Shown here: positions 17,179-25,936 of the stretch, in pieces
Layout of the letters: each line of letters opens with the position of its first letter
How positions within the stretch are numbered: position 1 is the first letter of the stretch
Assembly (NCBI RefSeq): GCF_000382045.1
Contig: NZ_KB907453.1
Location: 124,001 to 188,000, forward strand
Origin: Variovorax atrisoli 110B
GTDB taxonomy: Bacteria > Pseudomonadota > Gammaproteobacteria > Burkholderiales > Burkholderiaceae_C
Direction of reading: 5' to 3'
Length of the DNA: 64,000 nucleotides
Program-made: the position numbers and the translations under genes
Notes under the pieces: model-generated
Told to the model about the DNA's origin: nothing
What the model saw: the letters and a program-made list of their open reading frames with translations, nothing else
Databases searched by the model: none

Positions 17179-18725
17179 GGCTTGGTGGCTTCGCCGGAGG
17201 CCGGCGGCGCATCGGTGGACGGTGGCGGCGTGGAGGACTCGTCCTTCTTCTCGTTGCCGAAGGGGTCTTCCATGTTCACGCCGTTGCTGTCGGGCGAGGT
17301 GGGCTGCTCTTCCACCGGCATGTCGAGGTTGACCTTGTCGATGTCGACGACCTTTTCCTTCTCGAGGAACACGGTGACCGTCTGCGGGAAGAAGATCACG
17401 ATGGCCACCAGCAGCAGCTGCATCGCCACCCACGGCACGGCGCCCAGGTAGATGTCGCGCGACTCCACCTTCTTGGGCAGCGCCCCGTTCTTGAAGAGCG
17501 TGTCCGCGATGCCCCGCAAGTAGAAGAGCGCGAAGCCGAAGGGCGGGTGCATGAACGAGGTCTGCATGTTCACGCACAGCAGCACGCCGAACCACACCAT
17601 GTCGATGCCCAGCTTGTGGGCCACCGGGCCCAGCAGCGGCAGGATGATGAAGGCGATCTCGAAGAAGTCGAGGAAGAACGCGAGGAAGAACACGAAGATG
17701 TTCACCGCGATCAGGAAGCCGACCTGCCCGCCGGGCAGGCCCGAGAGCATGTGCTCGATCCACTTGGCGCCGTCCACGCCCTGGAACACCAGCGAGAACA
17801 CGCGCGAGCCGATCAGGATGAACACCACCATGGCCGTCAGGCGCATCGTGCCTTCCATGGCGTCCTTCAGCAGCTGCCAATTCAGGCGGCGGTGGACCAG
17901 CGCCAGGATCAGTGCGCCCACCGCGCCCATGGCGCCGGCTTCGGTCGGAGTGGCGATGGCCTTGTCCATGAAGGGCAGGCCGCCCATCGAGCCGAGCACC
18001 GCGAAGATCAGGATGGCCGAGGGAATGATGCCGCGCAGGCACTTGCCCCACAGCGCCCAGCCGTTGAGCGTGCGCGCGCTGGCCGGCAGGCCCGGCACGT
18101 AGCTCGGGTAGATGCGCCCGATCAGGAAGGTGTAGATCGCGAAGATCAGCACCTGCAGGATCGACGGGCCCCATGCGCCCTTGTACATCTGGCCCACGTC
18201 GGTGCCGAGCTGGTCGGCCATGACGATCAGCACCAGCGATGGCGGCACCAGCTGCGTGATGGTGCCCGAGGCCGCCAGCACGCCGGTGGAATAGCGCATG
18301 TTGTAGCCGTAGCGCATCATGATCGGCAGCGAGATCATCGCCATCGCGATCACCTGGCCGGCCACCGTGCCGGTGATGGCGCCGAGGATGAAGCCCACGA
18401 TGATCACCGAGTAGCCGAGGCCGCCGCGCACCGGGCCGAAGAGCTGGCCCATGGAGTCGAGCATGTCCTCGGCCAGCCCGCATTTCTCGAGCACCGCCCC
18501 CATCAATGTGAAGAACGGAATGGCGAGCAGCGTTTCGTTGGAGAGGATGCCGAAGACGTTCAGCGGCAGGTTGGCCATGAAGCCGGCCGGGAACCAGCCC
18601 ATCTCGATGGCGAAGAAGCCGCAGATCAGGCCGAGGGCCGAGAGCGAGAACGCGACCGGGAAGCCGATCAGCATGATCACCACGAGCCCCGCGAACATGA
18701 TCGGGGCGAAATTTTCCATGTGCAT
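17175..18725 (-). CDS. TRAP transporter large permease (DctM) with hydrophilic C-terminal tail
   Basis: Protein of 516 residues with about 12 membrane segments, of the COG4664 type that pairs with FcbT1-like receptors. Hallmarks are FFTLMGAVLEKCGLAEDML, GAITGTVAGQVIAMAMISLPIM and FLDFFEIAFIILPLLGPVAHKLG. After the last helix (FLE near residue 440) there is a charged, Pro/Ser-rich tail of about 70 residues ending GEATKP, not needed for the DctM fold. Two in-frame ATG codons lie 6 bases apart; the first has AGGA about 9 bases upstream. It pumps solute with sodium or proton flow. The PH-like gene downstream overlaps it by 4 bp. Confidence 0.88.
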   Translation of the reverse strand: MHMENFAPIMFAGLVVIMLIGFPVAFSLSALGLICGFFAIEMGWFPAGFMANLPLNVFGILSNETLLAIPFFTLMGAVLEKCGLAEDMLDSMGQLFGPVRGGLGYSVIIVGFILGAITGTVAGQVIAMAMISLPIMMRYGYNMRYSTGVLAASGTITQLVPPSLVLIVMADQLGTDVGQMYKGAWGPSILQVLIFAIYTFLIGRIYPSYVPGLPASARTLNGWALWGKCLRGIIPSAILIFAVLGSMGGLPFMDKAIATPTEAGAMGAVGALILALVHRRLNWQLLKDAMEGTMRLTAMVVFILIGSRVFSLVFQGVDGAKWIEHMLSGLPGGQVGFLIAVNIFVFFLAFFLDFFEIAFIILPLLGPVAHKLGIDMVWFGVLLCVNMQTSFMHPPFGFALFYLRGIADTLFKNGALPKKVESRDIYLGAVPWVAMQLLLVAIVIFFPQTVTVFLEKEKVVDIDKVNLDMPVEEQPTSPDSNGVNMEDPFGNEKKDESSTPPPSTDAPPASGEATKP

Positions 18726-18786
18726 TTCTACTTGTCCTGCGGTGCGGGAGAGGGCGATGGCATGAGGGCGCGGAGAATTGCGCCCG

Positions 18787-19326
18787 TCACTGCACCGGCT
18801 TCTCGTAGTGCGTGTCCATCTCGATCAGGCCGCGCAGGTAGGCGATGCGCTTGATGATTTCCGAGACGCCCTGCAGGAACATCGCGCCGAAGCCCACCGG
18901 CATCAGCAGCGCCGCGGGCCAGCGGATGAGGCCGCCGATGTTGCCCGACATCTCGCCCGTGACCCACATGTTCCAGAAGAAGGGCCAGGTCAGGTAAGCG
19001 AAGAGGCCCATCACCGGCAGCAGGAAGAAGATGAGCCCGAAGAGGTCGACGTAGACCGGGCCGTAGCCCTTGAGCTTGCCGTAGATGATGTCCACGCGCA
19101 CGTGCTCGTTGAAGCGCAGCACCACGGGGGCGCCCAGCATCACGGTGGCGGCGAAGAGATACCACTGGATCTCGAGCCAGGCGTTGCTGCTGAAGTCGAG
19201 GCCGTAGCGGATGAGGGCGTTGCCCGCGGAGATGAGCGATGCCGCCAGGACGGCGTAGCCGGCGATCTTGCCGAGTTTTTCGCTGATCCAGTCCATGCCG
19301 GTCGCGAACTTGAGGAATGCAGACAA
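18787..19326 (-). CDS. TRAP transporter small permease (DctQ)
   Basis: Protein of 179 residues with four membrane helices. NAWLEIQWYLFAATVMLGAPVVLRFNEHVRVDI is the typical DctQ segment. No ATG fits well. I place the start at a TTG (19326) that follows GGGAG by eight bases and gives LSAFLKFATGMDW; the ATG at 19296 would trim ten residues and has no ribosome site, and a GTG at 19341 is also possible. It joins the large permease, whose gene begins 61 bp downstream, to the periplasmic receptor. Confidence 0.82.
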   Translation of the reverse strand: MSAFLKFATGMDWISEKLGKIAGYAVLAASLISAGNALIRYGLDFSSNAWLEIQWYLFAATVMLGAPVVLRFNEHVRVDIIYGKLKGYGPVYVDLFGLIFFLLPVMGLFAYLTWPFFWNMWVTGEMSGNIGGLIRWPAALLMPVGFGAMFLQGVSEIIKRIAYLRGLIEMDTHYEKPVQ

Positions 19327-19510
19327 GAGGGTGTCTCCCACGAATCCCGATGATGGAGCGCCGGCCCCTGGTGGGGGCTGCGCAAAGCCCGCGATGTTAC
19401 CCCCGTGAACCTTTGTATTGACTCGCAACAAGGGGCGGGGTTTTCCCGGAATGCGGGCCTGGCGGCAGGCCGCGAAAGCCCGTCCGGCGCGGCGGTCGCC
19501 ATAATCGTCC

Positions 19511-20812
19511 ATGTCCTCGCGCCTTCCGCCTTCCACGCCCTCGGGCGCCGCCGGCCAGCCCCATTCGATCGATTCGCCCGACATGTGCAGGGCCGGGCGG
19601 GAGCTTCTTTCGCTGGCGCTGATCGACGCGCGCAACCACACGCTGCACCTCCTCTCGCTCTACGAACAGGCCCTGGGCGCCCAGGCGCTGGCCCAGCCGC
19701 CCGGCGCGGACGAGGAGGGCGTGGTGCCCGCCGCCTGGCTGGCCGGCCACATCGGCTGGTTCGCCGAATGGTGGATCGGGCGCAACACCCAGCGAGCCTT
19801 CGGCGCCGACTGCCCGATGCGGCCGACGCGGCTGGCGCCCATCGACCCCGGCGCGGACGATTGGTGGAACCCTGCCCATTCCGGCCCCGGCCGCCGCTGG
19901 CCGCCCGACCTGCCGGACCTCGCCCAGACCAAGGCCTACCTGCTCGAGACGCTGGAAAGCACGTTGGAGCTGCTCGACAACGCCGCCGAGACCGACGCCG
20001 GCCTGTACTTCTATCGCCTCGCGCTCTTCCATGAGGACATGCGCGGCGAGCAGTTCGTGGTGATGGCGCAGACGATGGGCCTGCCCCTGGGCGTCGAGCA
20101 GGCGCCCATCGCCGTCACGCGCGAGCCGCTGCTGCTGCCGGCCACGCGCTGGGAGCTGGGCATGCCCGACAGCGGCTTCGCCTTCGCGCAGGAGCGTGCT
20201 GCGCACCGCCTGGACGTGCCCGAATTCGAGATCGACGCCCAGCCCGTCACCTGGAACCAGTACGTCGAGTTCGTCGAGGACGGCGGCTACGACCGCGAGG
20301 AGCTCTGGCACGGCGAAGGATGGCGCTGGCTCAACGCGCAGATCGAGGGCCGGCGCGGGCCGCGCCATGTCGAGCAGATCGGCGCGGCGCGCAACGGCAC
20401 CGGCGGCTCGGTGCTGCAGCAGCGCTTCGGCGCCACCGTGCGCGCGGCCGGGCACCACAGCGCCGTGCACCTGAGCTGGTGGGAGGCCGACGCCTGGGCG
20501 CGCTGGGCCGGCCGGCGACTGGCGACCGAGGTCGAATGGGAGATCGCCGCGCACACGGCGTCGCGGCGCGGCTTCCGCTGGGCCGACGTGCACGAGTGGA
20601 CCTCGGGCACGCTGGAGCCCTGGCCCGGCTACCGGGCCGATCCATGGAGCGCGGGCACCGAGTTCGATCCGGCCGCCGCCTTCGGAAGGGCGCGCGTGCT
20701 GCGCGGCGCATCTTTCGCGACACGTGCGCGCCTGCGCTCGCCGCGCCGCCGCGGCTTCGCGCTGCCGGATCGCGACGACGGCTTCTTCGGCTTCAGGACC
20801 TGCGCGCTCTGA
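19511..20812 (+). CDS. SenA/EgtB-family nonheme iron enzyme homolog with altered HX3HXE motif
   Basis: Protein of 433 residues with a DinB_2 four-helix domain (about 30-190) and a C-terminal FGE/SUMF1 domain (about 215-430, ending VLRGASFATRARLRSPRRRG). This is the architecture of sulfoxide synthase EgtB and of selenoneine synthase SenA, which couple hercynine to a thiol or selenosugar using a three-His iron site. The first ligand is present (H80 in AGHIGWF). The usual HX3HXE reads HEDMRGE: H174 is kept, but the second His is Arg178 (CGC for CAC). No glycosyltransferase (SenB) or selenophosphate synthase (SenC) gene is adjacent. It may be a paralog with altered or lost activity. A TRAP operon diverges upstream and an MFS gene converges downstream. 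Confidence 0.75.
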   Translation: MSSRLPPSTPSGAAGQPHSIDSPDMCRAGRELLSLALIDARNHTLHLLSLYEQALGAQALAQPPGADEEGVVPAAWLAGHIGWFAEWWIGRNTQRAFGADCPMRPTRLAPIDPGADDWWNPAHSGPGRRWPPDLPDLAQTKAYLLETLESTLELLDNAAETDAGLYFYRLALFHEDMRGEQFVVMAQTMGLPLGVEQAPIAVTREPLLLPATRWELGMPDSGFAFAQERAAHRLDVPEFEIDAQPVTWNQYVEFVEDGGYDREELWHGEGWRWLNAQIEGRRGPRHVEQIGAARNGTGGSVLQQRFGATVRAAGHHSAVHLSWWEADAWARWAGRRLATEVEWEIAAHTASRRGFRWADVHEWTSGTLEPWPGYRADPWSAGTEFDPAAAFGRARVLRGASFATRARLRSPRRRGFALPDRDDGFFGFRTCAL

Positions 20813-20830
20813 CCTGACGGGCGCAGGCGC

Positions 20831-22273
20831 TCAGCGCTCGCTGCCTTCCTCGGAGGCCAGGGGCGGCGCCACCTCCTCGAGCGGCTTGCGTTCCGCATCG
20901 GCCGCATGTCGCAGCGCCAGCAGCCCCGCCACGATGACCAGCCCGGCGCCGATGCTGTAGCCCACCATCACCGCGCCGCGGCTGCCCGTCTCGATCAGCA
21001 GGCCGAACAGCAGCGGCGCCGCGAAGCCGCCCGCGCCCATGCCGATCGCATAGAAGATCGCGATGGCGAGCGCGCGCATCTCCAGCGGAAACACCTCGCT
21101 CACCGTGAGGTACGCCGAGCTCGCCGCGGCCGATGCCAGGAAGAACACCGCCGACCAGCACAGCGCCTGACCGCGTGCGTCGAGCCAGCCCTGCATGAAG
21201 GCCCAGCCGGTGAGCGCGAGGCCGATGCCCGCGAGCACATAGGTCAGCGCGATCATCCGGCGCCGGCCCACGGTGTCGAACAGCGGCCCCAGCAGCAGCG
21301 GCCCCAGCACGTTGCCCAGCGCGAACGGAAAGATGTAGAGCGCAACGTTGCCCTCGGGCACGCCGTAGAACCGGGTGAGTACCAGCGCGTAGGTGAAGAA
21401 GATCGCGTTGTAGAAGAAGGCCTGGGAAATCATCAGCGCCAGCGCGACCACGCTGCGCTGCGGATAGCGCTTGAACAGCACGCGCGCCACCTGGCGCATC
21501 GGCGGGCTCTCGGGACGCGCGGCGGTGTAGTTCACGACGAAGTCCCGCGGGGCCGGCAGCGGGCCGTGCTGCGCCTCGACCTCCGCCTCGATGCGCTCGA
21601 CGATGCGCCGCGCCTCGTCGGCGCGCCCGTGCGCGACCAGCCACCGCGGGCTCTCGGGCACGTGGCGCCGCACCAGCAGGATGGCCACCGCCAGCACGGC
21701 ACCCAGTGCGAAGCCTGCGCGCCAGCCCCACACCGGGCCGACCACGCGCGCGTCGAGCAGGACGAGGCTGAGCGCCGCGCCCAGCGCCGCACCGATCCAG
21801 AAGCTGCCGTTGATCGCGAGGTTCACGCGCCCGCGCACGCGAGCCGGAATCAGCTCGTCGATGGCCGAGTTGATGGCCGCGTACTCACCGCCGATGCCCA
21901 GCCCGGTGACGAAGCGGCACAGCGCGAAGAAGGCGAAGTTCGGCGAGAAGGCCGTCGCCAGCGTGCCGACCGTGTAGACGGCGAGGGTGATGAGAAAGAG
22001 CTTCTTGCGCCCGAGCCGGTCGGTCATGCGCCCGAAGAGCAGGGCGCCGAGCACCGCGCCCGCGACGTACACCGACCCCGACAGCCCGATCTCCCCGGCC
22101 GTGAGCCCCAGCGTGTCGGGCCGCTCCAGCACTGCGCCGATGGAGCCCACCAGCGTGACCTCGAGCCCGTCGAGCACCCAGGCCACGCCCAGCGCGATCA
22201 CCACGCGCCAGTGCCAGCGCGACCATGGAAGTCGGTCGAGGCGGGCGGGGATGTCTGTCTGCAGCGTGGTCAT
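20831..22273 (-). CDS. MFS transporter, sugar-porter-like/aromatic acid family
   Basis: Carrier of 480 residues with 12 predicted helices. The N-terminal half has the loop GRMTDRLGRKKLF (motif A) and GLGIGGEYAAINSAIDELIP; the C-terminal half repeats it as GPLFDTVGRRRM. VLDGLEVTLVGSI with an acidic residue in helix 1 resembles proton symporters for aromatic and other carboxylates. A long cytoplasmic loop (about 215-265) splits the two halves. The substrate is unknown. The stop lies 18 bp from the convergent SenA/EgtB-like gene; the GC-rich spacer to the transaminase (22274-22382) contains short hairpins. Confidence 0.85.
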   Translation of the reverse strand: MTTLQTDIPARLDRLPWSRWHWRVVIALGVAWVLDGLEVTLVGSIGAVLERPDTLGLTAGEIGLSGSVYVAGAVLGALLFGRMTDRLGRKKLFLITLAVYTVGTLATAFSPNFAFFALCRFVTGLGIGGEYAAINSAIDELIPARVRGRVNLAINGSFWIGAALGAALSLVLLDARVVGPVWGWRAGFALGAVLAVAILLVRRHVPESPRWLVAHGRADEARRIVERIEAEVEAQHGPLPAPRDFVVNYTAARPESPPMRQVARVLFKRYPQRSVVALALMISQAFFYNAIFFTYALVLTRFYGVPEGNVALYIFPFALGNVLGPLLLGPLFDTVGRRRMIALTYVLAGIGLALTGWAFMQGWLDARGQALCWSAVFFLASAAASSAYLTVSEVFPLEMRALAIAIFYAIGMGAGGFAAPLLFGLLIETGSRGAVMVGYSIGAGLVIVAGLLALRHAADAERKPLEEVAPPLASEEGSER

Positions 22274-22382
22274 CGGCGGCCCGACAGATTCTGGGAACCT
22301 GCGGGCCGCCGGGGTGTAGGACCGCGCCGCTCGCGCGGCGACGCCTGCTGCCCCTGAAGGGGGCTGAAAGGGCGCTGAAGGA

Positions 22383-23738
22383 TCAGGCCGTCTCGGCCAG
22401 CGCGTCGGCCAGCGCGTTCACCAGGCGGTCGATCTCGGCCTTCTCTGCGATGAAGGGCGGGGCGAGCTGAATGGTGTCGCCGCCGTAGCGCACGTAGAAG
22501 CCCTTCTTCCAGCAGTTCATCGCGATCTCGTACGGGCGGCGCGCTGGCTCGCCGGGCAGGGCCGCGATGGTCAGGCCGGCGGCCAGGCCGTAGTTGCGGA
22601 TGTCGGTCACGTGCTTGCTGCCCTTGAGGCTGTGCACCGCGTTCTCGAAGTGCGGCGCGAGCGCCTGCACGCGGCCGATCATGTCTTCCTTCTTCAGCAC
22701 GTCGAGCGCGGCGATGCCGGCGGCGCAGGCCACCGGGTGCGCGCTGTAGGTGTAGCCGTGCGGGAACTCGAGCATGTAGTCGGGGCCGCCCGCAGCCATG
22801 AAGGTGTCGTAGATGTCCTTGCTCGCGACCACCGCGCCCATCGGCTGCGCGCCGTTGGTGATCTGCTTGGCGATGTTCATGATGTCGGGCGTCACGCCGA
22901 AGGCTTCTGCGCCGGTGAGCGCGCCGCAGCGGCCGAAGCCGGTGATGACCTCGTCGAAGATCAGCAGGATGTTGTTGGCGGTGCAGATCTCGCGAAGGCG
23001 CTTCAGGTAGCCCTTGGGCGGGATCACCACGCCGGCCGAGCCCGCGAAGGGTTCGACGATCACGGCCGCGATGTTCGACGCGTCGTGCAGCGCGATGATG
23101 TCCAGCAGGCGGTCGGCCAGCTCCACGCCGTTGTCGGCCATGCCGCGCGTGAAGGCATTGGAGGCGAGCTGCGTGTGCGGCAGGTGGTCGGCCTCCACGC
23201 CCTGGCCGAAGAGCTTGCGGTTGGCCGCGATGCCGCCGACCGAGATGCCGCCGTAGTTGACGCCGTGGTAGCCCTTCTCGCGGCCGATCAGGCGGGTCTT
23301 GCTGGCCTGACCCTTGGTACGCCAGTAGGCGCGCGCCAGCTTCAGCGAGGTGTCGGCAGCTTCCGAGCCCGAGCCGGTGAAGAAGACGTAGTCGAGGCCG
23401 GCGGGCGTCATCTCCTTGATCTTGTTGGCCAGCTCGAAGGACAGCGGATGGCCGAACTGGAAGGCCGGCGAGTAGTCGAGCTTCGCGATCTGGCGGCTCA
23501 CCGCCTCGGTGATCTCGGGGCGGCCGTGGCCCAGGCCCGAGCACCACAGGCCCGAGAGGCCGTCGAAGATCTTGCGGCCGTCGGCGTCGGTGAAGTAGGC
23601 GCCCTTGGCCTCCACGATGAGCCTCGGATCGGCCTTGAAGTTGCGGTTGCCGGTGTAGGGCATCCAGTGCGCTTCGAGCCAGGCGGCGTCGGTGCGCACG
23701 GCGGACGTCGGTTCGATGGCGGGCGTGGCGATGGTCAT
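22383..23738 (-). CDS. Class III (omega-amino acid:pyruvate type) aminotransferase
   Basis: PLP enzyme of 451 residues. It has FFTGSGSEAADTSLKLARAYW, GREKGYHGVNYGG, the Asp pair LLIFDEVITGFGRCG and the Schiff-base Lys at 291 (NIAKQITNG). DGLSGLWCSGLGHGRPEI and MAAGGPDYMLEFPHGYTYSAHP point to the beta-alanine/omega-amino acid:pyruvate branch. The true start is the ATG at 23738; the frame runs much further as a shadow. It moves the amino group of beta-alanine, taurine-like or other omega-amines to pyruvate. A LysR gene diverges 106 bp upstream and probably regulates it. Confidence 0.9.
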   Translation of the reverse strand: MTIATPAIEPTSAVRTDAAWLEAHWMPYTGNRNFKADPRLIVEAKGAYFTDADGRKIFDGLSGLWCSGLGHGRPEITEAVSRQIAKLDYSPAFQFGHPLSFELANKIKEMTPAGLDYVFFTGSGSEAADTSLKLARAYWRTKGQASKTRLIGREKGYHGVNYGGISVGGIAANRKLFGQGVEADHLPHTQLASNAFTRGMADNGVELADRLLDIIALHDASNIAAVIVEPFAGSAGVVIPPKGYLKRLREICTANNILLIFDEVITGFGRCGALTGAEAFGVTPDIMNIAKQITNGAQPMGAVVASKDIYDTFMAAGGPDYMLEFPHGYTYSAHPVACAAGIAALDVLKKEDMIGRVQALAPHFENAVHSLKGSKHVTDIRNYGLAAGLTIAALPGEPARRPYEIAMNCWKKGFYVRYGGDTIQLAPPFIAEKAEIDRLVNALADALAETA

Positions 23739-23844
23739 GGCGTTTCCCGCGCGCGGCGGGCTCCGGAGGTGATGGAATGCGCCGATTGTTCGCAAGCCGT
23801 TCAGTGTGGAGAATGGCGCAATATCAATGTTCACTTGACGTTTC

Positions 23845-24804
23845 ATGCAAGTAAAGGCGAAAGCCCGGAATGGTGCCTCCGGCACCCGCAACCGCGCCGT
23901 CCTGGGGCAGCTCAGCGACATGGACCTGCGCCTGCTCAAGGTGTTCAAGAGCGTGGTCGACTGCGGCGGCATGGCGGCCGCCGAGCTGGAGCTGAACATC
24001 GGCACTTCCACCGTGAGCCGCCACGTGAAGGACCTGGAAACGCGCCTCGGCCTCGTGCTGTGCCGGCGGGGCAGGGCGGGCTTCGCGCTCACCGCCGAGG
24101 GGCAGCGCGTGTACGACGAGACGCTGCGCCTGCTGGCCTCGGTCGACGCCTTCCGCGGCAGCATCGACGACATCCACAACCGCATGGGCGGCCAGCTCGA
24201 CGTGGCGCTGTTCGACAAGACGGCCACCAACCCGCAGGCGCGCATCGGCGAGGCGATCGCGCGTTTCACCGAGATCGCGCCCGAGGTGCGGCTGGCCGTG
24301 CACGTGGGCTCGATCAACGCCATCGAGCAGGGCGTGCTGGAGGGCAACTTCCAGATCGGCATCATCCCGGCGCACCGCGCCTCCAAGAGCCTGGTGTATG
24401 CCGACCTGTTCGACGAGACCATGCTGCTGTACTGCGGCGCGGGGCATCCGCTCTTCGGCGTGCGCCACGACAAGCTCACCTGGGCCAGGCTGCGCGAGCA
24501 CCATTTCGCGGGGCTGGGCTACCACTCGCCCAACATGGAACTGAGCCACCGCGCGAAGCTGTCGCGCATGGCCACGGGCTTCGACCAGGAGGCGATCGCG
24601 ACGCTGATTCTTTCGGGGCGCTTCCTGGGCTTCCTGCCCGACCACTACGCGCAGGTGTTCGAGGCGCGCGGGCTCATGAAGGCGGTGCTGCCGGCGCGCT
24701 TCAACTACGCGTGCCGCTTCGTGAGCCTGCTGCGGCGTTCGCCGAAGCCGTCGCGGGCGGTGCTGGCGTTCCAGGAATGCCTGGAGCAGGCGCACCGGAA
24801 GTAG
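23845..24804 (+). CDS. LysR family transcriptional regulator
   Basis: Regulator of 319 residues. The winged HTH begins at MDLRLLKVFKSVVDCGGMAAAE and includes the recognition helix TSTVSRHVKDLETRLGL. The effector domain follows (about 110-310). An in-frame ATG at 23920 begins exactly at the HTH and would remove 25 residues of basic leader; which is used is unsettled. Divergent from the aminotransferase gene, which it likely controls in response to an amine or keto acid. It converges on the GntR gene with an 18-bp gap. Confidence 0.87.
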   Translation: MQVKAKARNGASGTRNRAVLGQLSDMDLRLLKVFKSVVDCGGMAAAELELNIGTSTVSRHVKDLETRLGLVLCRRGRAGFALTAEGQRVYDETLRLLASVDAFRGSIDDIHNRMGGQLDVALFDKTATNPQARIGEAIARFTEIAPEVRLAVHVGSINAIEQGVLEGNFQIGIIPAHRASKSLVYADLFDETMLLYCGAGHPLFGVRHDKLTWARLREHHFAGLGYHSPNMELSHRAKLSRMATGFDQEAIATLILSGRFLGFLPDHYAQVFEARGLMKAVLPARFNYACRFVSLLRRSPKPSRAVLAFQECLEQAHRK

Positions 24805-24822
24805 ATGAGGTAGCGGGGGAAG

Positions 24823-25587
24823 TCAGCGCTGCCCGCTCGGCAGCAGCAGGTGTTTGGCGCCGATGTGCGCCTCCATCTCGTGCATGTGCTGCTCGGCGTC
24901 GACCATGTGCTCGGCCATCAGCCGGCGCACCTCTGCGGCGTCTTCCCTGCGGTAGGCCGCCAGCAGCTGCGTGTGGTAGTCGACGTTGGCCTCGCCGAAG
25001 TGGTGGTGGTCGAGCGCCTTCTTGTAGACCACGAGGTCGCGCAGCAGGTCGTTGAGGAAGCGGCACATGAAGGAGAGCACCGGATTGGGGCAGCTCTCCG
25101 CCAGCATGGTGTGGAAGGCCAGTTCGGCCTCGCGCTGGATGCGCAGCTCGTCCTCGCTGGTCGGCTCGACCGTGCACAGCCGCACGTTCTCTTCCAGCTT
25201 CTCGAACTGCTCCGGCGTCAGCCGGCCCACCACGCTCACCGCCAGCTCGGGCTCCAGCGCCTTGCGCAGCTGGTAGATGTGGTGGCCGTCGAGATGGTGG
25301 AAGTGCAGGAAGTTGCGCAGCGGCTCCGAGGCATGCTCCACCGACACCTGCTGCAGGTAGGCACCGCCGCCGGGGCCGGTGCGGATGGAGATCAGGCCGC
25401 GCACCTCCAGCGCCTTGAGCGCCTCGCGCACGGTGCTCTTCGAATAGCCGAAGAGCTCGATCAGTTCCTTCTCGTTCGGCAGCCGGTCGCCGGGCTGCTT
25501 GCGCTCCGCCACGATCCATCGCTTGACGTCTTCGACGATGACGTCAGAGAGCTTCTGCCGCTTAGGACGGTTCTGCCCCACTTTCAT
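24823..25587 (-). CDS. GntR family regulator with FCD ligand domain
   Basis: Regulator of 254 residues. The N-terminal winged HTH reads GDRLPNEKELIELFGYSKSTVREALKALEVRGLI, and the all-helical FCD domain follows (about 95-230), with metal-site His residues in AFHTMLAESCPN and VDYHTQLLAAY. The ATG at 25587 is preceded by GGGGGTGAG supplied by the adjoining repeat element. The gene diverges from the sigma-54-preceded transport and hydrolase operon 350 bp away and is a natural candidate for its repressor. A 14-bp inverted repeat ACCTG-N4-CAGGT at 25740-25753 is a possible operator. Confidence 0.87.
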   Translation of the reverse strand: MKVGQNRPKRQKLSDVIVEDVKRWIVAERKQPGDRLPNEKELIELFGYSKSTVREALKALEVRGLISIRTGPGGGAYLQQVSVEHASEPLRNFLHFHHLDGHHIYQLRKALEPELAVSVVGRLTPEQFEKLEENVRLCTVEPTSEDELRIQREAELAFHTMLAESCPNPVLSFMCRFLNDLLRDLVVYKKALDHHHFGEANVDYHTQLLAAYRREDAAEVRRLMAEHMVDAEQHMHEMEAHIGAKHLLLPSGQR

Positions 25588-25593
25588 TCGCTC

Positions 25594-25685
25594 ACCCCCA
25601 GGCTTCGCGCACTTCGTGTCGCTTCGCCCACCCCCTCGCCGGGGGCAATGCCAGCGGCCCGGCAAAGCCGGTTCCGCGGCATTTC
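25594..25685. repeat. Dispersed intergenic repeat, family 1, copy C
   Basis: Close to identical to copy A through the blocks GGCTTCGCGCACTTCGTGTC, CCCCTCGCCGGGGGCAA and CCCGGCAAAGCCGGTTCC. It begins 7 bp upstream of the GntR start codon, so on the reverse strand its end serves as the ribosome binding site. Confidence 0.87.
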
Positions 25686-25739
25686 ACGATCAGATGGAGA
25701 CGAATTCATGCGTTCGGAGCGACGGAAAAACAGAAGGTG

Positions 25740-25753
25740 ACCTGTAAGCAGGT
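25740..25753. promoter_or_regulatory. Candidate operator (inverted repeat) upstream of sigma-54 promoter
   Basis: Perfect 5-bp inverted repeat ACCTG-TAAG-CAGGT, 31 bp before the -24 element of the sigma-54 promoter and between divergent GntR and transporter genes. Assignment to the GntR protein is inferred from position. Confidence 0.35.
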
Positions 25754-25783
25754 ATTGGGCCCCAAGGGGAGGGCAGCAGATTT

Positions 25784-25799
25784 TGGCACGGCTGTTGCT
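25784..25799 (+). promoter_or_regulatory. Sigma-54 (RpoN) promoter of the second ABC importer operon
   Basis: TGGCACG-GCTG-TTGCT matches the RpoN consensus TGGCACG-N4-TTGCW at every fixed position, with the required 10 bases between the GG and GC pairs. Transcription should start near 25811, giving a leader of about 125 bases before the ATG at 25937. The leader is T-rich and CT-repetitive, unlike the rest of the window. An RpoN promoter suggests control by an enhancer-binding protein such as NtrC; no clear NtrC site was seen. Confidence 0.8.
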
Positions 25800-25936
25800 A
25801 GCGGGTTTTTACCAGCATATTAATCCTATTTATCCGCTTAAATTTGCCGACGATCGCGAGCAACTCGTTTGCCACCTCCTTCCCCCTTCCTTCTTCTTCC
25901 TTCTTCTTTTTTCTTCCCACCACGACCGGAGAACTC

